In this document: positions 1-11,119 of the stretch, in pieces | How the letters are laid out: each line of letters begins with the position of its first letter | Position numbering within the stretch: the stretch's first letter is position 1 | NCBI GenBank assembly: GCA_022925895.1 | Contig: JAKSYS010000007.1 | Coordinates: forward strand, 248,001-312,000 | Origin: Fragilaria crotonensis | Taxonomy: Eukaryota; Bacillariophyta; Fragilariophyceae; Fragilariales; Fragilariaceae | Reading direction: 5' to 3' | Length of the DNA: 64,000 nucleotides | The notes under the pieces: generated by a model | What the model saw: only the letters and a program-made list of their open reading frames with translations | What the model was told of the DNA's origin: nothing | The model's database searches: none | Position numbers and translations under genes: made by a program

Positions 1-1255
1 TACTGCTGGTATTGGGTGAGGGCTGGAATGAAAAAGAACAAGGGTTAGAGCAATTTAAATCGGTGCTAGGCACCAGATTTAAATTGAGACAGGTCGGAGT
101 TTCCGGGGAGGGAACCCGGCGACCGGTCAGGATATGGGCCAGGACGGGGGTCTGGCGAGCAACCATGATATGGTTCGGGTTAACGGAACCTAGCGACGCG
201 CAGGTCGGCATAGGGTTCGGGTTAAGAACCAGGACGTAACCGTTACGGGGTACGCCCCCAGTAGGTAAGTGTCTAGTACGACACTGACTACTGCTCAGTT
301 CATCTATAAACGGTACAGCTACGCAGTGCTGTCTACCGCTACAGATAACGATACATGTACTATCTGTCGTTCTATCGCTACACGTATGTGCGAGAGACTG
401 ACTAGTATAAATATCGCGTGTCGTATAGTGGGCACTGTCTATTAGTTTATCGTTATGTACAGTAACGGTAAACTCAGACGTGCGCGTACTATCGACGGGC
501 AGAGGAAGTTGTGTGCGAAAGGTACTGTTGTACCGGTCGCCGTGTTGTGTTGTGTTGTCGTTATTGTTGTAGTGAGTACCGTCGTACTCACTACGTATAT
601 TTGTACAGCACGGTATGTATGATGTCATGACGGCGGGTAAAAAACGCGTCATGGTCGATCATCATCATCGTGAGAAAAATATGCAGTGTAAGTAAAAAGG
701 TGAGTGGCACTAAAATGTACAAAATTGACAATTGTGGGAAGAAATGAAGGGCGACCGAAATGAGAGGTCTGATTGAAGGGGAGTGTTCCTTGGAACAATC
801 AGGAACACTCCTCATATCAATCACGGTCGGCAGCGTACGGCTGCGTTGTTTTTCGTAAACGAGGCGTTGAGCGTCGTTTGAAAATCAATGTACAAACTCG
901 AGGAACGAGATGAACATGATTTGAATCGACGTGAGTTTTGATTCCAGTCGTGCAGTGTCGCACTGGTTACTGGAGCACGGATGTAATGTTTTACTGTGCA
1001 TGCGAGCGACAGTTTAGGGATAGGGATAATAGAAAAATATGTAGGGCGATACGGAATGTTTAACAAGATATGACGATATGACGCATACGTCTACTCTATT
1101 GTGTTCTTGGAGTATGGATACGACGTATGATATGGTAAATCACGTCCACATTTGTTGTCGATAGTTCCTTGTGACTATCTCGTATGATATATGAAAGATG
1201 CTGCAGGCGACCTGATTTTCACTTGCTTGTTCTCCTGAAGTGGTTCAAGAACCCC
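1..1255. other. Intergenic spacer, no gene seen
   Basis: No reading frame here has a recognisable product. The stretch from about 260 to 600 is dense in GTAC, GTACT and TACGAC strings, the composition seen in many spacers of this window. The first 240 bases contain loose repeats of a GGTTCGGGTTAA string, which are too few and too irregular to call a telomere. Confidence 0.5.
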
Positions 1256-2777
1256 ATGTCTGGTCGATCGCTTGATGTGGCTGTAATTGGTGGTGGGGGC
1301 AGCAGGATTGGCTGCCGCGCGAATCCTCTCCCGCAATGGCTTTTGCCCTGTTGTTTTGGAGAAAGACCAACGCGCTGGAGGTATCTGGGATTATCGAGGG
1401 TCCAATTCGGAACGTCCAATGTACCGCGGCTTGCGGACCAATCTGCCACGCGAAATCATGGCGTACCGTGAATTGCCGTGGCCAACGCCACCGGGAGCAA
1501 CAAGGTAGGTCCCGATCCGAACCCGAAACTGCATTGCTGGTTGCAAGCAAACTGCCTTCAGTGCTCACAACAAATGCTCTACAAACGTTGTATCGCAGTT
1601 TCGCTACGCACAGCGATGTATTGAACTATTTACACGAGTACAAAGAGAAGTTTGAATTGGACCGTTTCATTGTTTATGGCGCAAAGGTGATACAGCTGTC
1701 AGTCTTTTTAGAGGAGGAGTCTGGCGTCAAGGTCTCTACGGAAAGGTTGCCGAAGTTCCTTCTCGAGTGGGAGGAAAACGGAGTTGCAAAAACATCGTCG
1801 AAGACTTTCGATGCAGTTTGCATTGCGAATGGTCATTATGACCGACCTAGCGTCCCTCGGCTTGAGGGATTGGAAAAACATCGAGGTAGAACCATGCATT
1901 CTGTGGACTACGATAGCCCCGAGTGCTTTGCTGGAGAGACAGTCTTGTGTATTGGGGGTCAAGCAAGTGGATCAGACTTGGCCAGGGAGATATCGCAGTA
2001 CGCTTTGCACGTGTATCTGAGCGTTTCTTCTGCGAAAGGAGTCGAAACTAGAGGAAACGTGACATGCGTGCCAAGAACTGTTGCTGTTGATGATGATGGA
2101 TGCGTCGCGTTTGGCATGAACTGTGGAGTGCGAACCAAGGCCGACACCATCATATTCTGCACTGGCTATGAATACCAATTCCCCTTCATCAACAGCCGAT
2201 CAAATCTCAAACTGTCAGTTGTTTCAGGCGAGCGACGCGTCACTCCACTCTACAAGCAACTATGGCATGCCGATTTCCCAAACCTGAGCTTTATTGGGGT
2301 GCCGCACTCAGTCGTGCCTTTTCCTCTCTTTGAATTGCAGGTAGAGGCTTTTGTTCAGCAAATAATATTGGACGGTGACAAGATTCCTGCGAAGGCTGAA
2401 CGAGAAGAGCTCGCTCTGAGAGATGCGGTAGGTGGTGGTGCGAACAAGACAGGGCGTGTCGAGGACACTCATTACCTTGGGTCAGCTCAATGGGATTACT
2501 GTCAAGACCTTGCAGCGATGGCACATTTGTATGACAATGCCATGGAACATTACATTTCGACAAACAGGGTAAGTTTCAGTTTTTGGTGCGCATTGTACGT
2601 CTATTGAGTTTTGGGATTCACGTAAATTTTCGGTCTTAGGCGATCTATGAGCATTCGAAAGGCGTCCGCGCAACATTTCCGGCAGCTCCAGATTCATATC
2701 GTGACTTTGTTTACTCGCGCGATGATTCCTGCCAAGGGTTTCACGTCGTGGCGAAGCCGGATTCGTTTCAGCTGTAG
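1256..2777 (+). CDS. Flavin-containing monooxygenase (FMO), three exons, one apparent frameshift
   Basis: NADPH/FAD-dependent monooxygenase of the FMO family, which oxygenates soft nucleophilic N or S substrates. The N-terminus from the ATG at 1256 gives an FAD-binding Rossmann motif (VIGGG followed by AAGLAAARIL) and then LEKDQRAGGIW. A second nucleotide-binding glycine motif (LCIGGQASGSDLA) lies near 1945-1985, and ATGYE-type FCTGYEYQFPF lies at 2155-2185. Exons are 1256-1504, 1599-2568 and 2640-2777. Both introns (94 and 71 nt) have GT-AG ends and keep frame: the first restores FATHSDVLNYL, the second adds an in-frame C-terminal tail ending at 2777. Frame is lost between 1291 and 1303, in a run of five G. 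Removing one G gives the family consensus, so this is either a sequencing/assembly error or a recent inactivating indel. Without that base the protein is about 451 aa, a normal FMO length. Exact substrate cannot be told. Confidence 0.85.
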
Positions 2778-3545
2778 CGTTTCCGGTCTCACAAGAGATA
2801 ATCAAATAGGCAGCTATCCTCCATTGAGTGTGACAAAAGAAACAATAAGCAGGACTTCCTTACGGGCAGTGCAACCAAGGAGACTACTCCCTGGGTTATC
2901 ATGTGCGAACATATGATTGTGAAGGGGGTGTTCACGCTTGGATTTCGAAGAGTTTGGATTCCTATTCTCTGGCGAGCGCGTTGCTTTGTACTACTACCCC
3001 GTAGTCGAAACGGTGTTGCTCACCCAATGTGAATAGCAGTACATGGAGACTTGCATCTTGCACAATCCCCTTTGAGAGTCCGCGAACCATTCTCTTCTCT
3101 AATACGATGTACCATGGACCGTCGTACCATCGATACCATAACAGGAGTTTAATCTTACGAGAACCTAGATTCCTTTTTTTATGACCATTATTTCTACTAG
3201 CTAGCGCGCTACTTTCGTATGTAGTAGACGTCTTCTTGACGAAGAATCATTCGTATCTCCCCCAAAACTTCGAAATGTTCGGGTTAACCCGGAATTCCTG
3301 AGTTGTGTGTGTGTTGTGTCGTTGTGTCGCTGGAACCTCGTGCAACTGTACAAGTACCTGGTACCTATGCGGTACACCATATGATCAAAACCTGCGTCGT
3401 GCTGTCGTGTTGCAACCTCAATTCAACTCTCCTCTCCTTGTAATGTTACAATTCTACGATCTATATGCATCCTTACAACCTCTTGCGGAACAGCCCTTAG
3501 TATCTTCTGACTTCATAGGTGCACTCACCCCACGGATCTACCACA
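2778..3545. other. Intergenic spacer, no gene seen
   Basis: This gap lies between the monooxygenase stop and the start of the two-TM membrane protein. No frame has a recognisable product. The region 3290-3400 is again rich in GTAC-type strings. Confidence 0.5.
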
Positions 3546-4600
3546 ATGTTTCGTGGTCGAAAGTCCGAAATGTTGCCGACTGCTTCGTATTCTTCCTACG
3601 ATAGTAGTGAGGCGCGTAACAGTCCAAATAAAGGGTACCCCTTCGGCTACGGCGCAAAGAAAGTGCCGGATGGATCCGGACGAGGTATCCGTATGGAGGC
3701 CCCGATAGTTAGAGCTTGGAGGAACTCATCCATATACACAAAGGCAACCTACTACGCTGCCTTGGCCACTATATCACTCATCGTTTGGGGTTATCTTGAG
3801 TTGAGGGGCAGCAATGGTACGTCCTGTGGTTCTACACGCTGCATCGTGCATTGCACTCCAGCTGTTCGTCCTTAGATTGTTGTAGTACTACTTCATGTAC
3901 CGTGCCTAAAAAATTCATCTCACACTTGCAAAATTCAGCCTCCATCTGGCTCACATGCCATGCCGTCGAATGCACCCTCGAAATTTCTCCTCCCAAGCGA
4001 CGCAAGTCAGTAAAATTCAAGTTTTCCAGAAAACAATTGGTCAAGTCGCAAACCATCAAGGTGGATAAGTACAACAACTTTGTGGCATTGGACACTGGGA
4101 AACCGCCTCGGTATTCGACAGACGCACGAAGGACGCAGTCCAAGTCTCGTGCCGGTCCCGATGTTGACGGGAACTATGATTCCTACACGATCCACCTGAG
4201 ACCGCCGATAAAGAATGAAGATCCTGACGATGCCACCGCCCAATATGAAGTAGATTTGCACCCTATTGAGCAGTTCACATCTCCAGATGAAAACACGGAC
4301 AATCGAGTGCTCAATATGCGAAGTTTTAATCTTGGACAGACCAAGCGGAGGACGTCCACCATGACCGGCAAGGTGGATTCGTACATCCTCCAAAGACGGC
4401 ATCAGCTGATGATCAAGGAAAATGCAGCATTGAGTTTCATGGGAATTATGGCGCTCGTACTAGGCTTATTCGGCATATTAATGACAGCTTTGGTTGGGCA
4501 GTTGTGGGACGAGGATCCGAAGAAGACTGGTGGACCAGGCACAAGACGAAACAAACAGCAGATGAAGAAAGTGAAGGCTTCGCCAGGAAAGCGTCATTGA
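3546..4600 (+). CDS. Two-TM membrane protein of unknown function, two exons
   Basis: Not recognised as a known family. The ATG at 3546 begins a basic, Ser-rich N-terminus. A hydrophobic segment (YYAALATISLIVWGYLEL) lies at about residues 70-88. A polar loop of about 200 residues follows, then a second hydrophobic segment (LSFMGIMALVLGLFGILMTAL) and a strongly basic C-tail ending KRH. The two frames are joined by a 59-nt intron at 3817-3875 (GTACGT...TTAG). The splice keeps phase, creating an Asp codon across the junction, and gives 331 aa. Topology suggests both termini on the same side with a large loop on the other, in a compartment I cannot name. No signal peptide precedes the first TM. 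Confidence 0.7.
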
Positions 4601-4751
4601 AAGCGCTTTCAGAGTTGAATTTTTACCATCATGTTGTTATTAAACTGCCTACTTAGTTCTCCTTGACCTCAGTACACCGACACTGACAGTCATGTGCAAG
4701 TAAACGTAGATCTACCACTGTTGGAAATTTGATTGATTCGCATTTCTTAGA

Positions 4752-5321
4752 TTAGGAAGGTGGTGACTTTACGCTAGATGTATCGACTGGAGATAGCAAG
4801 GTATTAATCCAATTTCCGATGCTGATTCCCTGAGGCCGAGGTCCCCTCTTGACGGCCACGTCGATTGGATCGTCAGGGTAAATCTTGAGATTCGAGCCAA
4901 ACTCAAACTCTTCTTCATAGCCCTTCAATCGAGGATAAAGCCTAACGATTGCCGTTTTTAAAGCATCCACGTTCGCGTAGATAGCATCAGCCACCTGAGC
5001 GCCGCGAGGGACAGAAACGGCACCGCATGGGAACCAGGACTTGTCGTCGGAACCAAACTGTCTCACATAAATGCTATACTCCTGTCCACCAGACGATGCG
5101 ATTTCCTCGTATCGTTTTGATTCTGACTCGCGCTTGGATTGTCCTTCTGACTTTTCTTTCTTTTTCTCCGGTTCCTTGGATCCGAAGCCCTTCGACATGG
5201 ACATGGGAGCGGTATCGGTTGCTCCACTGACCTTACGCGACAACTTGTCTGGAGAGACGGTGAAGGCATTCCCAACAAGAAGAATAGAAGCAATGACTGC
5301 GCAAAGGAATTGAGATCTCAT
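4752..5321 (-). CDS. Plastid-targeted HHL1-like protein
   Basis: A 189-aa protein with an N-terminal hydrophobic signal peptide ending in VGNAF followed by a Ser/Lys-rich stretch. This is the ASAFAP-type bipartite plastid signal of diatoms, with Phe at about residue 20. After a charged KEPEKKKEKSEGQ linker comes the conserved domain from about residue 82: YSIYVRQFGSDDKSWFPCG, then AVSVPRGAQVADAI and LYPRLKGYEEEFEFG. This resembles the domain of the plant thylakoid protein HHL1 (hypersensitive to high light 1), which in Arabidopsis helps repair photosystem II. That family assignment is from memory of the domain pattern, and role transfer to this organism is inference. It is single exon and converges with nothing nearby. 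Confidence 0.7.
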   Translation of the reverse strand: MRSQFLCAVIASILLVGNAFTVSPDKLSRKVSGATDTAPMSMSKGFGSKEPEKKKEKSEGQSKRESESKRYEEIASSGGQEYSIYVRQFGSDDKSWFPCGAVSVPRGAQVADAIYANVDALKTAIVRLYPRLKGYEEEFEFGSNLKIYPDDPIDVAVKRGPRPQGISIGNWINTLLSPVDTSSVKSPPS

Positions 5322-6011
5322 ACTTGCTGATATAGGATGCTGTTACTTGAATGGTAACTTCTCGAAAGAACGAATTAGGGTCCTACTCGAAGTAGAGAGT
5401 CCTCAAGAGAAATTTATGATTCAATACCTGCTTCTGAGGTCTGACGACTCTTGGTAGTACGTGGGTCTTTCTCAAAGGTACAAGTACCAGTACGCGGAGT
5501 ACAAGTACCAAGTACTTGTAGTACGCAACTAAAGAAGTCCAGCCATCACCGAGACAGACGTCACCTCTGACGAGGATACATCTCCTGAATCAGAGAAGTT
5601 GACACAGGAAATGGACATGGACGTGAGTTGTAATGACGCATGAAACCTTATATGCCTTGATATGTCTGTCGGATGTCCCGAAGGTACGACATTTCTAGAT
5701 AGTGTGCGTAGTACTAGTACCGTAGTGTCGTCTTGCTTGCACCGTCGTACTGTGCCCTGTATGTCATACTTACAGACTACACAGTACCGGTACACAGACT
5801 ACAGAGTTCTGGCCAGTACTCCGTGTATATCTACTACCGGTAGTCGTATGATATATATGATACTGTAGTACAGGTCATAGATACTTGTATCTATGAAGTG
5901 AGACGACGATAGAGTACAGTACAAGTACCTGACTTCAGTACTGGTATTTCTGTGTCTGCAAAAGCGTTCGCACTATTGATGTCTCTCGACTGTCCACTCT
6001 CCACTCTCGAC
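5322..6011. other. Divergent promoter spacer, GTAC-rich
   Basis: This spacer separates two divergent genes (HHL1-like and PhyH-like). From 5450 to 5530 and 5690 to 5940 it is packed with GTAC, AGTAC and TACCGGTA strings, several of them self-complementary. No gene is seen. Confidence 0.5.
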
Positions 6012-7235
6012 ATGAAATCGCAAGTCACTGTCCCGTTATCGATTCTGTTGGTTGTCTCCTCCATTGGCGATTGCTTCCACCTGCAAGGCTTACGTACTGG
6101 TACTGGCGCCGCACATAGAGAAGTCCGTCGCGACTCTAAACGATCAAAGGAGGAGCTAAATTCCCTTGTTTCGTCGATTGGACTCAAGCCAGCCAATAAA
6201 ATCAAGAGCAAGTCTATTTCGGACAACGGCGAAGTCACCAATCTGCGGAATGATAAAAACAGCGGTAAATTCAATCGATTAGACCGAAAACACCATGGTG
6301 TCACATTTGATGACATCACAAACAAGGTACTAATGCGGAAGGTTCCAGTCGAGGTGCAGCTCAATTACTCTCGGAATGGCAGTGCTGCCCTGAGATCCTT
6401 CTTCGACCCTAATGTGATCAGTTTGATCCGTTCCGACCTGATAGCATACTCGGAGAAGAAGAAATTGGAAGCGTGGCGTCAAAAAGTGGAAGTAGCCAGC
6501 AACGATCCAACCCTATCACAACGGTGTCGAACCCTCGCCGAATGCAAGAGGGAGCTAGCATCGCTTGGTGTGGACGTTGGCAATCTACCATTCTTACAAT
6601 ATTTTAATACTTGGAGAGATGTCGCAAGCGTCAAAAAGCTTTGCTATGCCCTCGGTCAAACGGCATCCGTCCTATTGGATGTACCCGCAGTGCGGCTTTA
6701 TCAGGATGCTCTGTTTGAAAAACGCGCCGGCGATGGCCCTACCCCGTGGCATACGGATGCTAGAATGGCACCATTTGATACAACTAATATGCTTACATTC
6801 TGGATACCACTGCAAGATGTATCGAAGCACGGAACTGCTCTTCTCTTTGTGCCCAAATCGCATAACGATTTTGCGTTGCCCTTCTGGAATGAATTTGACG
6901 GTCCGGAGTACGACCGGCTCGACGAGAGGTACAACAATAAATCGGTGCACTACATGCCATTAAATCTTGGTGACATGACAGTTCACTCCGGATGGACACT
7001 GCACTGTGCCGATGGGAACGATTCAAGTGAAGATCGTCTCGCTTTGGCGATATCGTACGTCGATGCTAAAGCAGAAATTCGAGAGACTGCAATGAACTTC
7101 GCGCCTTCGACTGGAGGAGGCTACGGTGACAACGAAGACCAGTGGAGCTATCGAGAATGGGTGACGCAAGTTCCGGTCAGAAAGCCTTTTGGAACTCATC
7201 CCCTTGTACCAATAGTTTGGCCTGCAAATGAATAG
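6012..7235 (+). CDS. Phytanoyl-CoA dioxygenase (PhyH) family protein, secreted or organellar
   Basis: Fe(II)/2-oxoglutarate-dependent oxygenase of the PhyH superfamily. Counting from the ATG at 6012, the metal facial triad is visible as H247 and D249 in PWHTDARM and H331 in LHCADGND, and the 2OG-binding Arg is R342 in SEDRLALA. The double-stranded beta-helix core is flanked by FWIPLQDVSKHGTALLFVP and YMPLNLGDMTVHSG, typical of the family. I chose 6012 rather than 5952 because it opens a clean signal peptide (MKSQVTVPLSILLVVSSIG). The CFHLQG after it could be part of a plastid or ER signal. About 407 aa and single exon. The substrate is unknown. PhyH relatives hydroxylate fatty acyl-CoAs, quinones or other small molecules. 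Confidence 0.85.
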   Translation: MKSQVTVPLSILLVVSSIGDCFHLQGLRTGTGAAHREVRRDSKRSKEELNSLVSSIGLKPANKIKSKSISDNGEVTNLRNDKNSGKFNRLDRKHHGVTFDDITNKVLMRKVPVEVQLNYSRNGSAALRSFFDPNVISLIRSDLIAYSEKKKLEAWRQKVEVASNDPTLSQRCRTLAECKRELASLGVDVGNLPFLQYFNTWRDVASVKKLCYALGQTASVLLDVPAVRLYQDALFEKRAGDGPTPWHTDARMAPFDTTNMLTFWIPLQDVSKHGTALLFVPKSHNDFALPFWNEFDGPEYDRLDERYNNKSVHYMPLNLGDMTVHSGWTLHCADGNDSSEDRLALAISYVDAKAEIRETAMNFAPSTGGGYGDNEDQWSYREWVTQVPVRKPFGTHPLVPIVWPANE

Positions 7236-7250
7236 AAACAAACCTCAACA

Positions 7251-9260
7251 CTAATGATTTTCTACCACTGTCAATGCGAGTTGACCTCTAGCTTCGTCAA
7301 CTCCGTCCACACGAATACGGACAGAATCTCCCTCCGACAATGAATCAAGTGTGATACCACTTGCCAGTTGGGCTACTCCTACAGGTAGACCCCGGAACTG
7401 AGGCTGAACATACAGCCAATCGCCAGTCTTCGAAATTGCCTTGACGATTCCTTCGCCCTCATCTCCAACCAGGCTCAGTATCTTGTTGATATCGCCGTCG
7501 AAATGGATGAGGAGTCGTTCCAGGTTCTTGTTGCTTTTAGTTTCTTGTTTTAATGCCTTCATGCTTGGTCCCGAAGAACGTGTTGTGACCATGAACCGTC
7601 CAGACTGTTTCGATACGGCTTGAATGTACACGTCAATTGAATCTCCGATTTCAATAGTCGTCGTACTCTGTTGCGTATCGCCATCGCTGTCATCCATGAT
7701 TTCTCCCAATCTTTCCAATCGTTGTGAAGGAGTCAAACCGGCGAAGAAATCATCTTCTTCATTGTCGACGACTATTTCATCATCATTGTCATCGCCCAAA
7801 TCAATGACCTCTCCGCTCTCCGGATCGCGGAAAGTGTATTTACCGTCCTGAAGAGTGATCAGATGTGAAATGTCCTCGACGTATTCTTCCCCTTCCTCGT
7901 CATCAACTTCTTCTTCTTCGTCGTCATCCGAATCAAACAAATCGTCGACTGTAAAGTCACTAAACACGTCGCTGTCGATCGCCTCAGCGTCGTCGCCTTC
8001 TTCGTCATCGTCTAACTCGTAGTGCATGGCATTGAGAGCTTCTTCCACACGATCGACTTCCTCATCCGCATCTTCCATAAATGCCTCAGCTGACGATGAC
8101 ATGTCTCGAACGAGGTCATCAAATCGCAACATTCCCAATACTCGGGTCATCCCTGCATCATCGTTTGCGTGATTCTTGATTGGTCTTCCAACTCCAATAT
8201 CAATGAACGCCGCTCCAGAACGTCCAGAGATATGAACAACGTTTCCTTTGAATGGACCTTGACCAGCTTTGAGCTGTAGAAGATTGAATTCAAGAGGCTT
8301 CCCACCTAAAGCAGGAAACCTACTCGGTGACTTATTCCTGACTTTAATCTCGGCTGGGGCATTAAGTGATACCTTCAAAAGCGGTGCGCCTCCATCTCCC
8401 ATTGGATCGACTCCGACAAATGAACCTTGATGGATGCTGCCAGTGGAAACGGCACCCGTATCGATGGACCGCTGACTTACGCGTAGAGCAGCCGACATTG
8501 GCTCCAAACTATAAGATCCCGGTCCAACATCTGTTTTTATTCTTGTCTTCCCTGTGTGCATCATAAGATCATCACTTCCTTGGATGAATTGAAGCAACGG
8601 CGATTGCGCAGCCAACCGCTGTCCTCTCATTTTGGAAATTTTTGCTACAACCCACGAATGCTTCCCTACTGTCCAGAGCTTGACTCCAAGCTCTTCCTCA
8701 ATCTCTGGTGATACAACGTCTCGAATCAAATCCGCAGCGGTTTCATATCCTAGTACATTCGCATGGTGTGTCAAAGATGCTCTCAGATGCGCCTTGTACC
8801 AACGGCTCAACTCCGGCAAGGAGATTGCAATGTGATGACTCTTGAAACCATCGGGTCGTTCCTTCATTTCTTGTTCTGCCATTGGTTTTCCGAATTTGCG
8901 CAGCAAGAAGAATAGATTGTTGGTAACCATGGATTTTCGATCCGTGCTCAAGATGCTGCATGGAATGAGCATCGGTGAGCCAGATCGTCGTCGCTTCTTC
9001 CAAGCTTTTCTTGCCAAGTCTAGGTTTCCAATTTGAAGCTGAATTTGGCTTCCGGGAGACAAGACTGCAAACTCGGGACGAACACTCTCGTTGCTGTCGA
9101 CATGGGACAGAGAAATCTCAGTTGCTTCGTGCTCCGGCCCATGTTCGTCGGCAGAGTACTTCACGAGCACTGGTCTTCGAATTGTAGTCGATATTGGCAT
9201 GAAGGCGAACGTTGAGACCAATAAAGAGGCAAGAACGCACAAGTGCCGATTAAGCATCAT
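7251..9260 (-). CDS. Plastid-targeted S1/OB-fold RNA-binding-like protein with acidic insert
   Basis: A protein of about 669 aa from the Met at 9260, chosen over 9302 because it starts MMLNRHLCVLASLLVSTFAFMP, a signal peptide ending in an ASAFAP-type STFAF motif. A first beta-rich module lies near residues 320-400 (PFKGNVVHISGRSGAAFIDIGV), where the GxVxxISxxGAFVDIG pattern is that of an S1/OB fold. A long Asp/Glu-rich insert follows (about 420-540). A second region (SIDVYIQAVSKQSGRFMVTTR) and a third (GEGIVKAISKTGDWLYVQPQ... LSEGDSVRIRVDGVDEARGQLALTV) look like further S1-type repeats. S1 domains bind RNA, so a role in plastid translation or RNA handling is inferred. The exact orthologue is not recognised. 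The stop lies only 16 bp from the PhyH stop, so the two genes are tail to tail. Confidence 0.75.
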   Translation of the reverse strand: MMLNRHLCVLASLLVSTFAFMPISTTIRRPVLVKYSADEHGPEHEATEISLSHVDSNESVRPEFAVLSPGSQIQLQIGNLDLARKAWKKRRRSGSPMLIPCSILSTDRKSMVTNNLFFLLRKFGKPMAEQEMKERPDGFKSHHIAISLPELSRWYKAHLRASLTHHANVLGYETAADLIRDVVSPEIEEELGVKLWTVGKHSWVVAKISKMRGQRLAAQSPLLQFIQGSDDLMMHTGKTRIKTDVGPGSYSLEPMSAALRVSQRSIDTGAVSTGSIHQGSFVGVDPMGDGGAPLLKVSLNAPAEIKVRNKSPSRFPALGGKPLEFNLLQLKAGQGPFKGNVVHISGRSGAAFIDIGVGRPIKNHANDDAGMTRVLGMLRFDDLVRDMSSSAEAFMEDADEEVDRVEEALNAMHYELDDDEEGDDAEAIDSDVFSDFTVDDLFDSDDDEEEEVDDEEGEEYVEDISHLITLQDGKYTFRDPESGEVIDLGDDNDDEIVVDNEEDDFFAGLTPSQRLERLGEIMDDSDGDTQQSTTTIEIGDSIDVYIQAVSKQSGRFMVTTRSSGPSMKALKQETKSNKNLERLLIHFDGDINKILSLVGDEGEGIVKAISKTGDWLYVQPQFRGLPVGVAQLASGITLDSLSEGDSVRIRVDGVDEARGQLALTVVENH

Positions 9261-9965
9261 GGAGGCAATCTGATGCAATTGTAAACAATGGAGTACTATC
9301 AACTGGTATGGAAAGAGGAGTCTCTGCTATTAACGATCAATCAGGTTTACAGTGCAAGGACTTGGGAGCAAGAAGTACAAATGCATGCACAACGCGCTAA
9401 CCACACGAAACCTTGATTTGTTTGACAGATAATCCTTTCCATCACATCAACAAGCAGACATCGAGAATCGCGAATTGCGATTTAAGAAACTGGAGAACCG
9501 ATGGCTGGTTGCGAGATTGAAGGTTCAGGAAGGCTGCGAAGGTTAGACGACAACAGAACACTGAACCGTATGGTACTAGTACCGAGGTCCCAGTATGGTT
9601 CTACGGGAAGGGCTCAAAGCTCAAACCATCTGAATTGGGAGGCACGTGTCCTGGGTCCGGCCAGCGTCGTCTGCGAGCATGCCTGCAACGATGAAAACAT
9701 ACAGTAGATGTGTGGGATGAATTTTGGTGTTGCAGGATGCGTATGACCAATGACGTCACGTTCACGACATTTTGAAGCCATTTAATCGGTTTCGCTCACC
9801 CCAGATCCGACGATTGGTTGCGTATGTCGTATGTCGTATGTCACAAACTAAAATGTGAATTCTCATGCGAAGTTAAATCACATCTGTTTCAACATAAAGG
9901 TTCAAGGAAAGAGTTCCAACTACTGTACCTTCGATTGATTCGTCAACTCACGTTCTTTCTCGTTT
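9261..9965. other. Intergenic spacer between divergent genes
   Basis: No product is recognisable. The spacer serves both the S1-like gene (minus) and the SET gene (plus). One TACTAGTACCG string occurs near 9570, but GTAC density is low compared with other spacers. Confidence 0.45.
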
Positions 9966-11045
9966 ATGTTGTGGAAGCTTCCATTCGCGGTGACGTCGTT
10001 GTCTCTTGCTACACCTCAACCTGACTGCCAGCGCCCTGTAAAGACTACTTCATTGGATGACTTTCATAAATGGGCAGACGAAAACAAGATCATTCGGGCA
10101 GTTGAAATCAGGCAAGAGGCGGGGGTAGGAGGTGGAAAAGGATTGGTTGCCACGAGGGACTTACTGCCACACGAAGTTGCTCTTCAAGTGCCGAGGACTC
10201 TGACAATTAAAACTCGTGGAGAGGCTAATGACGGTGACTGGGCCGGAAGCATGGCCTCTCAACTTTGTCAGCTTCAAGATGACGTCGGGGTGGAGACAAG
10301 TGATGTTGGTTTTGAATATGAATTCGCTTCAGGTCAGTCCTACTCTTGGAAACCATTTTCTTGGAAACCCTACCTAGAGTTTGGAATGCCGTCAGATCAG
10401 CCATACACCTCAAGTCAGTGGACCGAATCGCAGCTGAAAGAACTCCAGAACGAGACTTTCGTTGACGAGTGCAGGAATACCGCGCAGTGGGCGGAAACTC
10501 AGTATCAAAGGTTCGCAGCCGACCGTTCAAAAGTTGAATTTGACAGAGCTCTTGCTTTGGTGTGTTCTCGAACACTTGAGGCAGGGACAGGCGCCCGCAT
10601 GCTAGTCCCTTTCCTTGACAATGCCAACCACGCAGTTCTTGAAGACGGAGGTGGACATTTTCATGTGGGTAGTGGTGCTATCACCTTATTCGTCGGAGAC
10701 AAGGGCGTTAAGAAGGGAGAGCCTGTTACTCTTGACTATGGTCCTCGCACCTCAGATGAGTACGCAGTTCACTATGGATTTGTACCCGAGAAATGTGTCG
10801 GCGATACCGTGTTGATTCCAGGTCACTGCATCGTGTCATGGACCAACAGCGAATCCCCAGATGGCCACGCTGATCCAGCTGTGCGATTGCTATGCTCTGA
10901 AATGCTAGATGCATACCCTACAAGTCTCGCAGAGGACGAAGACCTTGCGCGGTCTTACGAAGGCGGATTCGATGCCTATCGAGTTGCCCTTTCCTACAGG
11001 ATTTCAAAAAAGTCACTATTATCGAAAGCGGCCGGACGTGAGTAA
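9966..11045 (+). CDS. SET-domain protein, Rubisco LSMT / SETD3-like class
   Basis: A 359-aa protein with a split SET domain. The start GVGGGKGLVATRDLLPHE near residues 48-65 is the SET opening (GxGLxAxxDI). RMLVPFLDNANHAVLEDGG near 215-233 corresponds to the NHxx motif, and KKGEPVTLDYGPRTSDEYAVHYGF near 255-280 to the GEExxxxYG box with the tyrosine and the YGF of the LSMT family. These enzymes transfer methyl groups from AdoMet to lysine or histidine of proteins such as Rubisco large subunit, actin or ribosomal proteins. The N-terminus (MLWKLPFAVTSLSLATP) could be a weak targeting signal. The C-terminal substrate-binding domain seems short, ending KAAGRE. Substrate unknown. Confidence 0.8.
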   Translation: MLWKLPFAVTSLSLATPQPDCQRPVKTTSLDDFHKWADENKIIRAVEIRQEAGVGGGKGLVATRDLLPHEVALQVPRTLTIKTRGEANDGDWAGSMASQLCQLQDDVGVETSDVGFEYEFASGQSYSWKPFSWKPYLEFGMPSDQPYTSSQWTESQLKELQNETFVDECRNTAQWAETQYQRFAADRSKVEFDRALALVCSRTLEAGTGARMLVPFLDNANHAVLEDGGGHFHVGSGAITLFVGDKGVKKGEPVTLDYGPRTSDEYAVHYGFVPEKCVGDTVLIPGHCIVSWTNSESPDGHADPAVRLLCSEMLDAYPTSLAEDEDLARSYEGGFDAYRVALSYRISKKSLLSKAAGRE

Positions 11046-11119
11046 GCTATGATTCCAAGTAGCGGTACCGTAGCAATTAAAACAAAGAAACGGATGCCTT
11101 TTGTGCTTCCTTTCCATGA

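Noticed and set aside
160-240. GGGTTAA-like repeats resembling a telomere
   Set aside because: Only two or three imperfect copies inside ordinary sequence.
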